DNA of 64,000 nucleotides from UBA9715 sp045614225 (GTDB lineage: Bacteria; Actinomycetota; Coriobacteriia; Coriobacteriales; Eggerthellaceae). The stretch's first letter is position 1; each line of letters starts with the position of its first letter. A program made the translations under genes and the position numbers. The notes below the pieces were generated by a model that worked only from the letters and a program-made list of their open reading frames with translations, was not told the origin of the DNA and did no database searches. The stretch lies in NCBI GenBank assembly GCA_045614225.1, contig JAZLCO010000021.1, forward strand, positions 29,204 to 93,203, read 5' to 3'. Below are positions 33,674 to 42,553 of this stretch, piece after piece.

Positions 33674-35830
33674 ATGTCCCAGAGTCACCAGATCATCATC
33701 GTTACTGGCTGGCTGCTCTCGATTGTCGCGCTCGTGGTGACCATCGCCGTGGTCATGCGAATAATCAAAAAGCGCGAGAAGACCGAGTCAACGGTGCCGG
33801 TGTGGATCGTGTACGCGATAGGCATCTTCGTCACGGCATTCATTCTCGTCCTCAGCCAGAACATCGTCGATCTGGGTGGTACTCCGGATGCACCCAATAT
33901 ACTGGATTCGCTGCTGAGCAGCCTTCAGATGTTCGTGCTCGGTCGCGGAATCGACTTGAACATCGAAATGCTCGAGTGGATGGGCCCGCTGCTTCTGGTT
34001 TACGCGGTCTACAACGCGGCTTTGTTCCTTGCGGTTCCTGCGGCGACAGCCGGCACCGTCATATCCCTGATTGGGCAGATGCTCAGCGTGCCGCGCATGC
34101 TCAGCCTTGCTCGCAAGCGCGGCGTGCATGTGTTCTCCGAGCTCAACGAGAAATCATTGACGCTTGCGAAAAGCGTCTACGAAGACGAGGGCACCGCAGA
34201 ACATCTTGTCGTGTTTGCAAATGTCAGGGACGACGATGTTGCGCTGGCATCGGATGCGAAAAGCGCAGGCATGGTGTGTCTGGCCCAGTCGGTTTCATTC
34301 ATTGCGAGCAGGATAGGCAGCAGGTCGTTCAAGCGCACGTATGTGTTCTCATCCGATGACGAGGTCTCCAATTTGGGGAATGGCATCACGCTTGCGCGCC
34401 AGCTGGTCGAGCAGCACGTGGCAGGCGATCCAACGCCTTACGTGTTCATGTTCTCGAGCTCGCCGGTGGCCGGCGCCGTCGTCGATGCGGTGTCGAGTGA
34501 GGTGAACGCATCGCTTGGCGAGAATGCAGATGCGTCCGATATCAAGGTGCGCTTGAAGCGCGTCGACTGGATTCGCAACACGGTCGATATGCTGCTCGAT
34601 ACCTATCCGCTGTTTGCGACAGGACTCGAAGAGGGTTGCATGGACGGCCTGGAATTCGAGCCGAAGCTCACGTTCGATTACGAGCCTTCGAAGCGCCACA
34701 TATTGATCGTCGGCGAGAGCATGTTTGCGGTCGAGTACTTGAAGGGTGTGCTTTGGGCGGGGCAGTTCGGCGACGAAATCGAAGTGCAAATCGACGTTGT
34801 CACGCCTGGTGTCGAAACGCTGAAGAGGCGCTTCGCTTTCGAAAGCCCCGAATTCTTCGCGACGGATGGGCGGCCATACCAAGATCGATACAACCTGCGG
34901 TTCTATTCCTTCGACCCGCAAGGCGACGACTACCTGAACTATTTACTCGAGAGCGGAAGCGAATTCGGCGAGATCGACCAGGTGCTCGTGGCAATCGATG
35001 ACGACCTCGTCTGCGCCAAGGTGGCGCGCCGCACGCGTGAGATTCTCGAGCAACGCAGGCTCGGCCGTCCTGGCATGAAGCCGGCGTTCATCGCTGCGCT
35101 CATCGAGGATTCCGAGCTCGCACAAGCGGTTCGACTCATGAAAGCGCGAAAGCGTCTGTATGCAATCGAGCCGGTGGGCGACGTCGAGTCGGCTTATACC
35201 GTCAAGAACGTGTTCAACACGCCGCTTTCGCGGCAGGCGCGCAACGTGAACCGTATCTACAGCGAGCACGATATCAATGCCGCGGACAATTTCGAAGCAG
35301 CCATTCTCAAAGCCGACTTGGGTTTCATGGGATCGGAATACAGCCAACGTTCATCGCTCGCTTCGGCGTTGCATCGAAAGTACTCGCTGTTCCTCGTATG
35401 CCGCAAGACCGCATCGGCGGCAGGGGCAGCCGTCGATTGGACGACTCCGCTCGTGTCCATCGACCAGGTGGTCAAAGACGAGTACGAGGCGTATTTCAAG
35501 GAGCATGATGCAGCGTGGCTGTCTGCGGTTGAGCACGATCGCTGGAGCGCTTATGTAAGCACCGAGGGCCACGAGCATGCAGACTTGGATCAGGTGAAAC
35601 AAATCTGGGCACTCGAAGAGAAGCATAATTACGAACTGGCCCACCTGCATCCCTGCTTGATCGATTTCGACGATTTGCCTTCGCTCGACAACGAGGTCGA
35701 AGCAGTAAAAGGCGCATCGCCGCAGTTCCAGAAGATCGACGACAACGTGATCCGCGCCATCGGCGTTATCGCCGCCGACAAGAACACGTTCGAAGCTGAG
35801 TGGAAGCGTTTCTTCGGCTCGAAAGGCTAA
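33674..35830 (+). CDS. Membrane protein with TrkA/RCK-like region and C-terminal RyR domain
   Basis: A 718-aa protein. Three hydrophobic stretches (about 7-29, 41-61, 102-133) start it. Two Rossmann-like regions follow: VHVFSELNEKSLTLAKSV near 148 and KRHILIVGESMFAVEYLKG near 336, similar to TrkA-N/RCK gating domains. The C-terminus (about 612-690) contains SAVEHDRWSAYVSTEG and HLHPCLIDFDDLPSLD, the pattern of bacterial ryanodine-receptor (RyR) domains. Aravind-type surveys place RyR domains in nucleotide-signal-linked ion-channel systems. No potassium-selectivity TVGYG filter is visible, so the conductance is unclear. Probably co-transcribed with the TIR gene. Confidence 0.82.
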   Translation: MSQSHQIIIVTGWLLSIVALVVTIAVVMRIIKKREKTESTVPVWIVYAIGIFVTAFILVLSQNIVDLGGTPDAPNILDSLLSSLQMFVLGRGIDLNIEMLEWMGPLLLVYAVYNAALFLAVPAATAGTVISLIGQMLSVPRMLSLARKRGVHVFSELNEKSLTLAKSVYEDEGTAEHLVVFANVRDDDVALASDAKSAGMVCLAQSVSFIASRIGSRSFKRTYVFSSDDEVSNLGNGITLARQLVEQHVAGDPTPYVFMFSSSPVAGAVVDAVSSEVNASLGENADASDIKVRLKRVDWIRNTVDMLLDTYPLFATGLEEGCMDGLEFEPKLTFDYEPSKRHILIVGESMFAVEYLKGVLWAGQFGDEIEVQIDVVTPGVETLKRRFAFESPEFFATDGRPYQDRYNLRFYSFDPQGDDYLNYLLESGSEFGEIDQVLVAIDDDLVCAKVARRTREILEQRRLGRPGMKPAFIAALIEDSELAQAVRLMKARKRLYAIEPVGDVESAYTVKNVFNTPLSRQARNVNRIYSEHDINAADNFEAAILKADLGFMGSEYSQRSSLASALHRKYSLFLVCRKTASAAGAAVDWTTPLVSIDQVVKDEYEAYFKEHDAAWLSAVEHDRWSAYVSTEGHEHADLDQVKQIWALEEKHNYELAHLHPCLIDFDDLPSLDNEVEAVKGASPQFQKIDDNVIRAIGVIAADKNTFEAEWKRFFGSKG

Positions 35831-35833
35831 TTC

Positions 35834-35866
35834 AACGGTTAATCCGCTCGTTGTTGATTAACCGTT
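35834..35866. repeat. 11-bp inverted repeat after the RyR gene
   Basis: AACGGTTAATC (35834-35844) and its perfect inverted copy (35856-35866) with an 11-base loop start directly behind the stop codon. There is no clear T-run, so it may be an RNA-processing or weak termination hairpin, or an operator for the ATPase gene 200 bases downstream. Confidence 0.5.
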
Positions 35867-36067
35867 GCTTGCGATGGTTAGTGCGTTCGCGTAGTATCGA
35901 TGCTGCTCAAAGGGGCGCAAAGTCCCGATAATCCATCAATTCGAAATCAACGACATGAGGCTTGCCTTCGTGCGCCCTTAATTCGGGCGCGCGTCGTGGT
36001 CTCATGCGTTCCTTGACAGCCGAATAGCGAAGCAGGCTTGCAGTATTCCGAAGAGATGGAGGTTCTT

Positions 36068-37498
36068 ATGAACAACAAGATGAATGGCGAATGGACACGC
36101 GAATTGGGCAATCTCAGTTTGGGCATCACAGTAGGAATGCGCGCAGATGGCCAGGGTAGCGTGTTTCAGTTCAACGAGGACCGGTTTCGGCACATGCTTG
36201 TCATTGGGCGTACTGGCAGCGGCAAGTCGAATCACATCCTGCAAATGGAGCGCGAGGACATCCTCAGCGGAGCAGGCGTGGCCATCATCGCTGCGCACGA
36301 GGAAGACGCGATTTACCCGCTGACATTTGTGCCTGAGGAGCGCATGGATGACGTGGTGCTCATCGACGCTTCGAACAAGCGCTATTTGCCGTGCATGAAT
36401 CCGCTCGATGTCGATCGAAACGACAAGGTTGCCGTGGACAAGGCAATCGATGACGTGGTCGAGCTATTGAAAACGGGGGAGTACTACCAGTGGTCGGGTC
36501 CGCGCATGTACGATTTCGTACGCAATGGCCTGAAGCTCATCCTGCATCCGAAATTCCCCGACGACCCGAGCTTGCTGCTGCTTTCGAAGCTCTACGCCGA
36601 TCCTGATTACGTCAGAAACTGTCTCATGAGCGTGGATGACGAACGCCTGAACAGGCAATGGCGCATCGAAGCCTCAGCGCACCGTTCGGGCGATCACGAT
36701 GATTCGGTCCAATGGTTCCTCTCGAAAATCGATCGTATCGCCGAAAACGAAACGTTGAGGCATGTGTTTGGACCGGGAAAATCGACCATCGACATCCAGC
36801 AGATTGTCGACGAGGGGAAGATTCTCGTTGCGGTGATTCCCGAGGCGCGCGTTGGGCGCGATGTGGCTCAACTGCTGTCGTCGTGGTTGGTGGCGTGCTT
36901 GCACGATGCAATCTTAAACCGCGGTTGCTCGGCTTGCGAGGCTCGTGTGGGGAAGGGGGATCGTTTCGGATCGAGCGATCTCGGCATCTTCGGCGAGACG
37001 GCCAATGACCTTGATACGCTCGAGCCATTTTTCGTCTACATCGACGAGTTTGCGAAATTTGCGAGCCCAGATTTCGAAGGCCTGTTCGCCGAGGCGCGCA
37101 AATATCGCGTGGGCTTCGTGCTATCGCTGCAAACGCTCTCTCAAGTTCGCATTCTCGACCGCGCAAGCGGGCTCGAGTCAAATCTCGCACAAGCGATACT
37201 CGGCAACGTTGGGTCGATCATCTGCTACCAGGTGGGACTTGCTGACTCTTCGTACATTGCCGAACAATTTGGCATCGATGCGGAAAAGGTTAGAAGAATT
37301 GAGCGCTATCGGCCGCTTGCGCGGCTGTGTCTCGACAATCAACCGTCCCAGCCGCTGACGCTGATAATCGGTCCCAAGCCTGAACCTGATCGTCCGAACG
37401 TGCCGAAGCGCATTGCGCGTCGCCACATCGGTCGGCGCATCTGGCTTCCGACCGAATACGAGCGTTCGTTGCGAGGAGTGGTGAAGTGTGCAGCTTGA
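36068..37498 (+). CDS. HerA/VirD4-like P-loop ATPase
   Basis: A 476-aa ATPase of the HerA/FtsK/TraD group (type IV coupling-protein-like). It has Walker A GRTGSGKSN near residue 46 and Walker B PFFVYIDEFAKFA near 323, followed by a sensor-type stretch LSLQTLSQVR and a C-terminal IICYQVGLADSSYIAEQF. There are no membrane helices, relaxase or mating-pair genes, so it is not an evident conjugation gene. It may move DNA or protein in a defence system. The ATG at 36068 follows GGAGG by 5 bases; two upstream in-frame ATGs overlap that site. Linked to the TIR/RyR genes by orientation only; a gap of 237 bases separates them. Confidence 0.85.
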   Translation: MNNKMNGEWTRELGNLSLGITVGMRADGQGSVFQFNEDRFRHMLVIGRTGSGKSNHILQMEREDILSGAGVAIIAAHEEDAIYPLTFVPEERMDDVVLIDASNKRYLPCMNPLDVDRNDKVAVDKAIDDVVELLKTGEYYQWSGPRMYDFVRNGLKLILHPKFPDDPSLLLLSKLYADPDYVRNCLMSVDDERLNRQWRIEASAHRSGDHDDSVQWFLSKIDRIAENETLRHVFGPGKSTIDIQQIVDEGKILVAVIPEARVGRDVAQLLSSWLVACLHDAILNRGCSACEARVGKGDRFGSSDLGIFGETANDLDTLEPFFVYIDEFAKFASPDFEGLFAEARKYRVGFVLSLQTLSQVRILDRASGLESNLAQAILGNVGSIICYQVGLADSSYIAEQFGIDAEKVRRIERYRPLARLCLDNQPSQPLTLIIGPKPEPDRPNVPKRIARRHIGRRIWLPTEYERSLRGVVKCAA

Positions 37499-37513
37499 GA
37501 AACGTGTAGAAAA

Positions 37514-37598
37514 TAAGGATACTTACTAAAATTGATAGCTATGCTTGAAATAGTAAGAAACCTTAGTATTATGGAACCATAAAAAGTAAGGTTGCTTA
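37514..37598 (+). promoter_or_regulatory. MarR-gene promoter with three TAAG-N4-CTTA operators
   Basis: Three 12-base palindromes of the form TAAG-N4-CTTA at 37514-37525, 37554-37565 and 37587-37598. A promoter with TTGAAA (37545-37550), a 16-base spacer and TATTAT (37567-37572) has the second palindrome inside its spacer; the third lies just after the start point. The region is markedly AT-rich. The arrangement fits repression of the following MarR gene by its own product. Confidence 0.75.
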
Positions 37599-37622
37599 TT
37601 AAACGAATGAAAGGAATAGCAA

Positions 37623-38276
37623 ATGGCTATCAACAACGAAGAACTCATGGGCAAGTTTGTACGTACCGGCATGATCATGCGTCATATCGACGGGGAAGAG
37701 GTCAAAGGCCACAAGCGCGGCCACGGCCATGGTCACGGACATGGCGCCCCTGAAGGCCACGAGGGTCACGGCGCACCTGAGGGTCATGAAGGACATGGTC
37801 CGCACGGCGAAGGCAAATGCGGCCACGGCCATGGCCACGAGAAGGGTCACGGCAAAGGCAAATGCGGTCGCCGTCGCGGTCAGGAGCGCGTGCTCACGAT
37901 GGTTTCGATGAAGGAAGGCATCAACCAGAAGGATCTGGCTTTCCTGTTGGGCATCCGTCCGCAGACTCTGGGCGAGATGCTCCAGAAACTCGAAGCGCAC
38001 GGCATGGTCGAGCGCAAGAAGTCAGAGGCAGACGGCCGTGTCATCGAGGTCACGCTGACCGACAAGGGCCGCGAGCGCGCAGCCGAGATTGCGGAGCGTC
38101 GTGCAGTGGCTGCCGCTGATATGTTCGCTGTGCTGACCGAAGAGGAGAAGGAGCAGCTGGGTGCCATCCTCGATAAGCTGGCCGGCGAGCTGGACAAGTA
38201 CCGTCCGCGTCATTGCAGCCATGCCAAGCGCAGCGAGTCGGCTGAAGGCGAAGAGGCTCAGGAAGACGCCGAATAA
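37623..38276 (+). CDS. MarR-family regulator with His/Gly-rich N-terminal extension
   Basis: A 217-aa regulator. Residues about 29-83 are a His/Gly/Glu-rich segment (repeated GHGHGHG and APEGHEGHG units plus two Cys) that should bind metal ions such as nickel, zinc or cobalt. The MarR domain (about 88-190) has MKEGINQKDLAFLLGIRPQTLGEMLQKLEAHGMVERKKSEADGRVIEVTLTDKG. The end is acidic. Three palindromic sites before the gene suggest autoregulation. Whether metal controls DNA binding is inference. No metal transporter lies next to it; a shared terminator at 38331 separates it from ptsI. Confidence 0.9.
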   Translation: MAINNEELMGKFVRTGMIMRHIDGEEVKGHKRGHGHGHGHGAPEGHEGHGAPEGHEGHGPHGEGKCGHGHGHEKGHGKGKCGRRRGQERVLTMVSMKEGINQKDLAFLLGIRPQTLGEMLQKLEAHGMVERKKSEADGRVIEVTLTDKGRERAAEIAERRAVAAADMFAVLTEEEKEQLGAILDKLAGELDKYRPRHCSHAKRSESAEGEEAQEDAE

Positions 38277-38330
38277 TTATCGAATCGGGTTAAAGGGCCC
38301 GTCTATCAACCCTCCGAAATGCGCAAAACG

Positions 38331-38364
38331 AAAGCCGGGCTGGATGATTCCAGCCCGGCTTTTT
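38331..38364. terminator. Bidirectional terminator between MarR gene and ptsI
   Basis: A 14-base-pair stem AAAGCCGGGCTGGA/TCCAGCCCGGCTTT with loop TGAT and flanking A and T runs serves both convergent genes. Confidence 0.9.
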
Positions 38365-38396
38365 ACTCAAAAGAGACCGGTTCGTTTCGGTCGTTC

Positions 38397-40103
38397 CTAT
38401 CGTGCAGATTCCTGCAGCAATTGATACACCTCGGATGCGGTCTTGAGCTGCATAGCCTTGTCAGCCAGAGCGCATGCATCTTCCTTCGTCCACAGCGAAA
38501 TGGTCTTGCGCGTGGCAAGAACGCTGGTGGCCGACACGGAGTACTCGCCCAGGCCAAACGCGATCCACATGGGAACGAGTGTGGGATCGGCGGCAGCCTC
38601 ACCGCACATGCCCACCATGATGCCGGCTTCGTTGCCCGCTTCGATGACGCGGCGGATGCTGCGCAACACGGCAGGGTTGTACGTCGAGTAGAGGTAGCGC
38701 ACCTTGTCGTTGCCGCGGTCGGCGCACATCGTGTAGCCGGTCAGGTCGTTCGTGCCGATGCTGAAGAAGTCGGCTTCCTCAGCCAGCAGGTCTGCGATGA
38801 CGGCGGCAGCAGGGGTCTCGATCATCACGCCGACTTGGATGTCGGGGTTGTAAGCGATGTCCTCCTGGTCGAATTCCTGCATGTAGCGCTTGATGAGGTC
38901 CTTCACGGCAGTCAATTCGTCAACGCAGGTGACGAGCGGCACCATGATGCGGATCTCGCCGAACGCGCTCGCACGCAGCAACGCGCGCAGCTGGGCACGG
39001 TAGAGGTCCTCGCGTGCCAGGCAGTAGCGGATGGCGCGGAAGCCCATGAACGGGTTGTCTTCCTTGTCGAGGCCAAGATACGGCACGTCCTTGTCGCCGC
39101 CGATGTCGAGCGTACGGATGATGACCGGCTTGTTCTTGCAGATGAGTGCAACCTTCTTGTAGGCCTCGAATTGCTCATCCTCGGTGGGAGCAGTCGCAGA
39201 GTCCATGAAGAGGAACTCGGTGCGGAACAGGCCAATGCCTTCGGCGTCGCGCTCCATTGCCTGCGTGGCATCATCGGGTTTGCCGATGTTGGCGAACAGC
39301 TCGAGGTTCTCGCCCGAAGCGGTGGTCGTACGGCAGCCGATGAACTTGGCAAGCTCAGCGCGCTCAGCCGCAAACGCAGCTTGGTCGGCGCGTGCTTGCT
39401 CGAGCACGTCCTCGGCAGGTTCGATAACGACGGTACCAGCCGAACCGTCGACGATGACGAGATCGCCGTCGGCAAGCTTGTGGCATGCGCCAGGGACCGA
39501 CAGTACGGCTGGAATCTCCATGGCGCGTGCCAGGATGGCGGAATGGCCCGTCAAGCCGCCGGTTTCGGTGATGACGCCGGCCACGGCGCCCGGGCGGATG
39601 CCCGCGGTCATCGATGGCGTGAGATCGTGTGTGACGACAATGCTCTCGAGTGGCAGGGTGCCCATGTCGACGGGGCGCTTGTTCAATAGCTCGGCCAGAA
39701 CGCCGGTTTTCACGTCGCGCACGTCGGTGGCGCGCTGCATGGTCAACTCGTCGCCCGTCGCCTCGAACATGGTGGCGAACATCTCGCAGATCTGGACAAG
39801 CGCGTCTTCTGCGCACATGCCGCCTTCGACGAGCTTGACCATTTCGCCTTGCATGTAGGGGTCGCTGATCATGACGATGTGACCAGTCAGGATTTCGGCT
39901 TCCTTTTCGCCAACGGTTTCACGCATGGTCTCTGCTTGTCCGTTGGTGTAGTCGATGTAGCTTGCGATGGCCGCATTGAGACGCTCGGTTTCGGCAGCGG
40001 TGTCTTCGACCGTGCGGCTGACGTAATCGAGGGTCGGCTCTTCGACGATGACGACACGCCCAATGCCGATGCCAGCGCTTGCTCCTGTACCTTTCAAATC
40101 CAT
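38397..40103 (-). CDS. ptsI: Phosphoenolpyruvate-protein phosphotransferase (PTS enzyme I)
   Basis: A 568-aa cytoplasmic enzyme that takes phosphate from PEP and passes it to HPr. The active-site histidine is in GGLTGHSAILARAMEIPAV near residue 190. The PEP-binding half has GIGLFRTEFLFMD, DIGGDKDVPYL, FRAIRYCL and VGVMIETPAAA, and a late MCGEAAAD. Full typical length. Last gene of the leftward fructose PTS operon. Confidence 0.97.
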   Translation of the reverse strand: MDLKGTGASAGIGIGRVVIVEEPTLDYVSRTVEDTAAETERLNAAIASYIDYTNGQAETMRETVGEKEAEILTGHIVMISDPYMQGEMVKLVEGGMCAEDALVQICEMFATMFEATGDELTMQRATDVRDVKTGVLAELLNKRPVDMGTLPLESIVVTHDLTPSMTAGIRPGAVAGVITETGGLTGHSAILARAMEIPAVLSVPGACHKLADGDLVIVDGSAGTVVIEPAEDVLEQARADQAAFAAERAELAKFIGCRTTTASGENLELFANIGKPDDATQAMERDAEGIGLFRTEFLFMDSATAPTEDEQFEAYKKVALICKNKPVIIRTLDIGGDKDVPYLGLDKEDNPFMGFRAIRYCLAREDLYRAQLRALLRASAFGEIRIMVPLVTCVDELTAVKDLIKRYMQEFDQEDIAYNPDIQVGVMIETPAAAVIADLLAEEADFFSIGTNDLTGYTMCADRGNDKVRYLYSTYNPAVLRSIRRVIEAGNEAGIMVGMCGEAAADPTLVPMWIAFGLGEYSVSATSVLATRKTISLWTKEDACALADKAMQLKTASEVYQLLQESAR

Positions 40104-40148
40104 AAATGTCTCCCTTGTTCAGTGGAAGTCAGCGAGAGAGACCGTGGT

Positions 40149-40412
40149 TTAGTCGCCCATTCCGCTTGCGATGAAATCGACGACAGCGCGGCCAGCTTCG
40201 TTCTCTTGCGGGCCTTCGGCCTGGATCTCGATTTCCTCGCCGCACTTGATGCCAGCAGCCATGATGCCCATCAGGCTGTTGCCGGGAATCGAGTTGCCGT
40301 TGCGGATGATGGTGACGGTGGCGTCATACTTGCCGACTTCGCCCACGAGCAGGCTGGCGGGACGCATGTGGAAGCCCTGGGGATTGACGAGGGTTACTTT
40401 CTCGGAGAACAT
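40149..40412 (-). CDS. ptsH: Phosphocarrier protein HPr
   Basis: An 87-aa HPr. The phosphorylated His is in GFHMRPAS near residue 15, and the regulatory-type serine region is NSLMGIMAAG near 46. The start at 40412 has GAAAGGATC upstream and gives the usual length; a few in-frame codons upstream are not needed. Placed between fruA and ptsI, so the general PTS proteins are made together with the fructose system. Confidence 0.95.
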   Translation of the reverse strand: MFSEKVTLVNPQGFHMRPASLLVGEVGKYDATVTIIRNGNSIPGNSLMGIMAAGIKCGEEIEIQAEGPQENEAGRAVVDFIASGMGD

Positions 40413-40501
40413 GGCGGATCCTTTCTCTTTCAAAGGGAGGGCGCTGTGTCCCTCCCATTTTCCAAACTATCTAACCAAAGGGGATATCCCTTTTTGGTCA
40501 T

Positions 40502-42496
40502 TTACGCCTCAGCGGCAATTTCCTCGGAGAGCTTTTCCTCCTCGGGGGTGACCTTCTTCTTGAGGACGCGCAGCATCAGAGCACCGACGACAGCGCCGAC
40601 GACGAGTGCGACCAGATACATCGGCCAGTTGCCGACGACGGCGAAGACGAAGATGCCGCCGTGGGGAGCCATCAGGGTGCAGCCGAATGCCATGGAGATG
40701 GCGCCAGCTACAGCAGAGCCGATGACACAAGCCGGGATGACGCGCAGCGGGTCAGCTGCGGCATAGGGGATAGCACCCTCGGTGATGAACGACAGGCCCA
40801 TGATGTAGTTGACCGGAGCGCTCTTGAGCTCGGTCTCGGTCCAGCGATCCTTGAAGAACGTGCAAGCAAGCGCGATGGCCAGCGGCGGAACCATGCCGCC
40901 GATCATGACGGCGGCCATCATGTCGTAGTTGCCAAGTTCGATCGAAGCGAGGCCGAACAGGTAAGCGGCTTTGTTGATCGGGCCGCCCATGTCGATGGCC
41001 ATCATGCCGCCGAGCAACAGGCCAAGCAGGATCTTCGCATTGCCGAGGCTGGTCAGGAAGTTGCCGATACCCACGTTGATGGCGATCATGATCGGGTTGA
41101 CCGCGCACATGAACACGCCGATGAACGCAAGGCCGACGAGCGGGAAGATGAGCATGGGTTTCATGCCGTCAAGTGCTTGCGGGATGTGTTCGCACACTTT
41201 CTCGAACCACAGCATGAAATAGCCGCCCGCAAAGCCGGCAAGCAGAGCGCCCAGGAAGCCGGCGGAAACGGCTTGACCGGCAGGATCGGTGAACGTGCAG
41301 CCGGCAGCAGCCATGGCGCCACCGACGAAGCCGACGAGAAGGCCGGGGCGGTCGGCAATCGAGCGGCCGATGTAGCCAGCGAGGATGGCGAGCATGAAGC
41401 CGAAGCTGATGCCGCCGATGCCCTTGAACCATGCAGCGACCGGGGTGTTGGAACCAAAGTTGCCGTCCTGCGGTGCGCCCATGATGGTGTCGATCAGGAA
41501 TGCGAGCGCGATGAAGATGCCGCCTGCAACGACGAACGGCAGCATGTGGCTGACGCCTTCCATCAGGTGCTTGTAGACCTGACGGCCGACGCTCTCGTTC
41601 TCAGCGGAATCGGCTGCTGCTTCGCCGGCACCGCCAGCGTGCTTGTAAATCGGGGCCTTGCCTTCGATGACCTTGTTGATGAGCTCTTCAGGTTTGTTGA
41701 TGCCGTCGGCAACTTTGGTGATCAGGACAGGCTTGCCATCGAAGCGCGCCATCTCGACGTTCTTGTCGGCGGCGACGATGATGCCTTCGCATGCGGCAAT
41801 CTCTTCCTTGGTCAGGATGTTCTTGGCGCCACCGGAGCCGTTGGTCTCGACCTTGATGGAGATGCCCATCTTGCCAGCTTGCTGGTCGAGCGCCTCGGCT
41901 GCCATGTAGGTGTGCGCGATGCCGGTGGGGCACGCGGTGACGGCGAGGATGCGGATTGCGTCGCTGTCAGCTGCTTCAGCAGCGGCGGCAGCAGGAGCGG
42001 CTGCGGCAGCAGCCTCCTCGGCAGGTTCTTCCTCGGGGAACTTCTCGCGTTCCTTGTCGTCGATGAGCTTCAGGAACTCGTCAGCGCTCTTAGCCTCGAG
42101 CAGCTGGTTGCGCCAGTCGACGTCCATGAGCATGGTCATGAGGCGTGCGAGCACTTCGAGGTGCACTTCACCGTCGCTCGGTGCTGCGATCATGAAGATC
42201 AACTTGCTGGGCTGTCCGTCGGGAGCTTCGTAGTCGACGCCCTCGGGTACGGTAATGGCGGCCAATGCAGGCTTGGCCACGGCGTCGGTCTTGGCGTGCG
42301 GAATTGCCATCCCCTCACCAATGGCAGTTGTCCCGCCAGCCTCGCGGGCCAGGATGGCCTCGCGGTAGACTTCGACGTCGTTCAGGTTGCCGGCACCGTC
42401 GTGGAGGCTGATAAGCTTTTCGATGGCTTCGGGTTTCGAAGCGACCGACACGCCAAGCTCAATGGCTTCCGGTGCCAAAAGGTCGGTAATTCTCAT
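40502..42496 (-). CDS. fruA: PTS fructose transporter, fused IIA-IIB-IIC
   Basis: A 664-aa membrane protein that imports fructose as fructose-1-phosphate. IIA (1-150) has its active His in AIPHAKT near 67. An Ala/Glu linker of about 35 residues follows. IIB (about 183-280) has the active Cys in VTACPTGIAHTYMAAEAL. IIC (about 310-645) has about nine membrane segments with the family motif MGGPINKAAYLF and ITEGAIPYAAADP. Co-transcribed with fruK upstream (57 bases) and HPr downstream. Confidence 0.95.
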   Translation of the reverse strand: MRITDLLAPEAIELGVSVASKPEAIEKLISLHDGAGNLNDVEVYREAILAREAGGTTAIGEGMAIPHAKTDAVAKPALAAITVPEGVDYEAPDGQPSKLIFMIAAPSDGEVHLEVLARLMTMLMDVDWRNQLLEAKSADEFLKLIDDKEREKFPEEEPAEEAAAAAAPAAAAAEAADSDAIRILAVTACPTGIAHTYMAAEALDQQAGKMGISIKVETNGSGGAKNILTKEEIAACEGIIVAADKNVEMARFDGKPVLITKVADGINKPEELINKVIEGKAPIYKHAGGAGEAAADSAENESVGRQVYKHLMEGVSHMLPFVVAGGIFIALAFLIDTIMGAPQDGNFGSNTPVAAWFKGIGGISFGFMLAILAGYIGRSIADRPGLLVGFVGGAMAAAGCTFTDPAGQAVSAGFLGALLAGFAGGYFMLWFEKVCEHIPQALDGMKPMLIFPLVGLAFIGVFMCAVNPIMIAINVGIGNFLTSLGNAKILLGLLLGGMMAIDMGGPINKAAYLFGLASIELGNYDMMAAVMIGGMVPPLAIALACTFFKDRWTETELKSAPVNYIMGLSFITEGAIPYAAADPLRVIPACVIGSAVAGAISMAFGCTLMAPHGGIFVFAVVGNWPMYLVALVVGAVVGALMLRVLKKKVTPEEEKLSEEIAAEA

Positions 42497-42553
42497 GGGA
42501 TCCCCTTTCCTGAATTACCACGTACCGCGTCGAGCGCCGCGGCGGCGCAATTT

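Noticed and set aside
35905..35930. Segment with GGGGCGCAAAGTCCC, which recalls part of c-di-GMP-I riboswitches
   Set aside because: The other conserved parts of that riboswitch (the AAACC-type receptor and tetraloop) are not present in the right order.
36068..37498. Possible conjugation or integrative element because of the VirD4-like ATPase
   Set aside because: No relaxase, integrase, mating-pair genes, attachment repeats or tRNA junction nearby.
38319..39689. 456-codon plus-strand frame opposite ptsI
   Set aside because: Antisense shadow; it begins inside the shared terminator.
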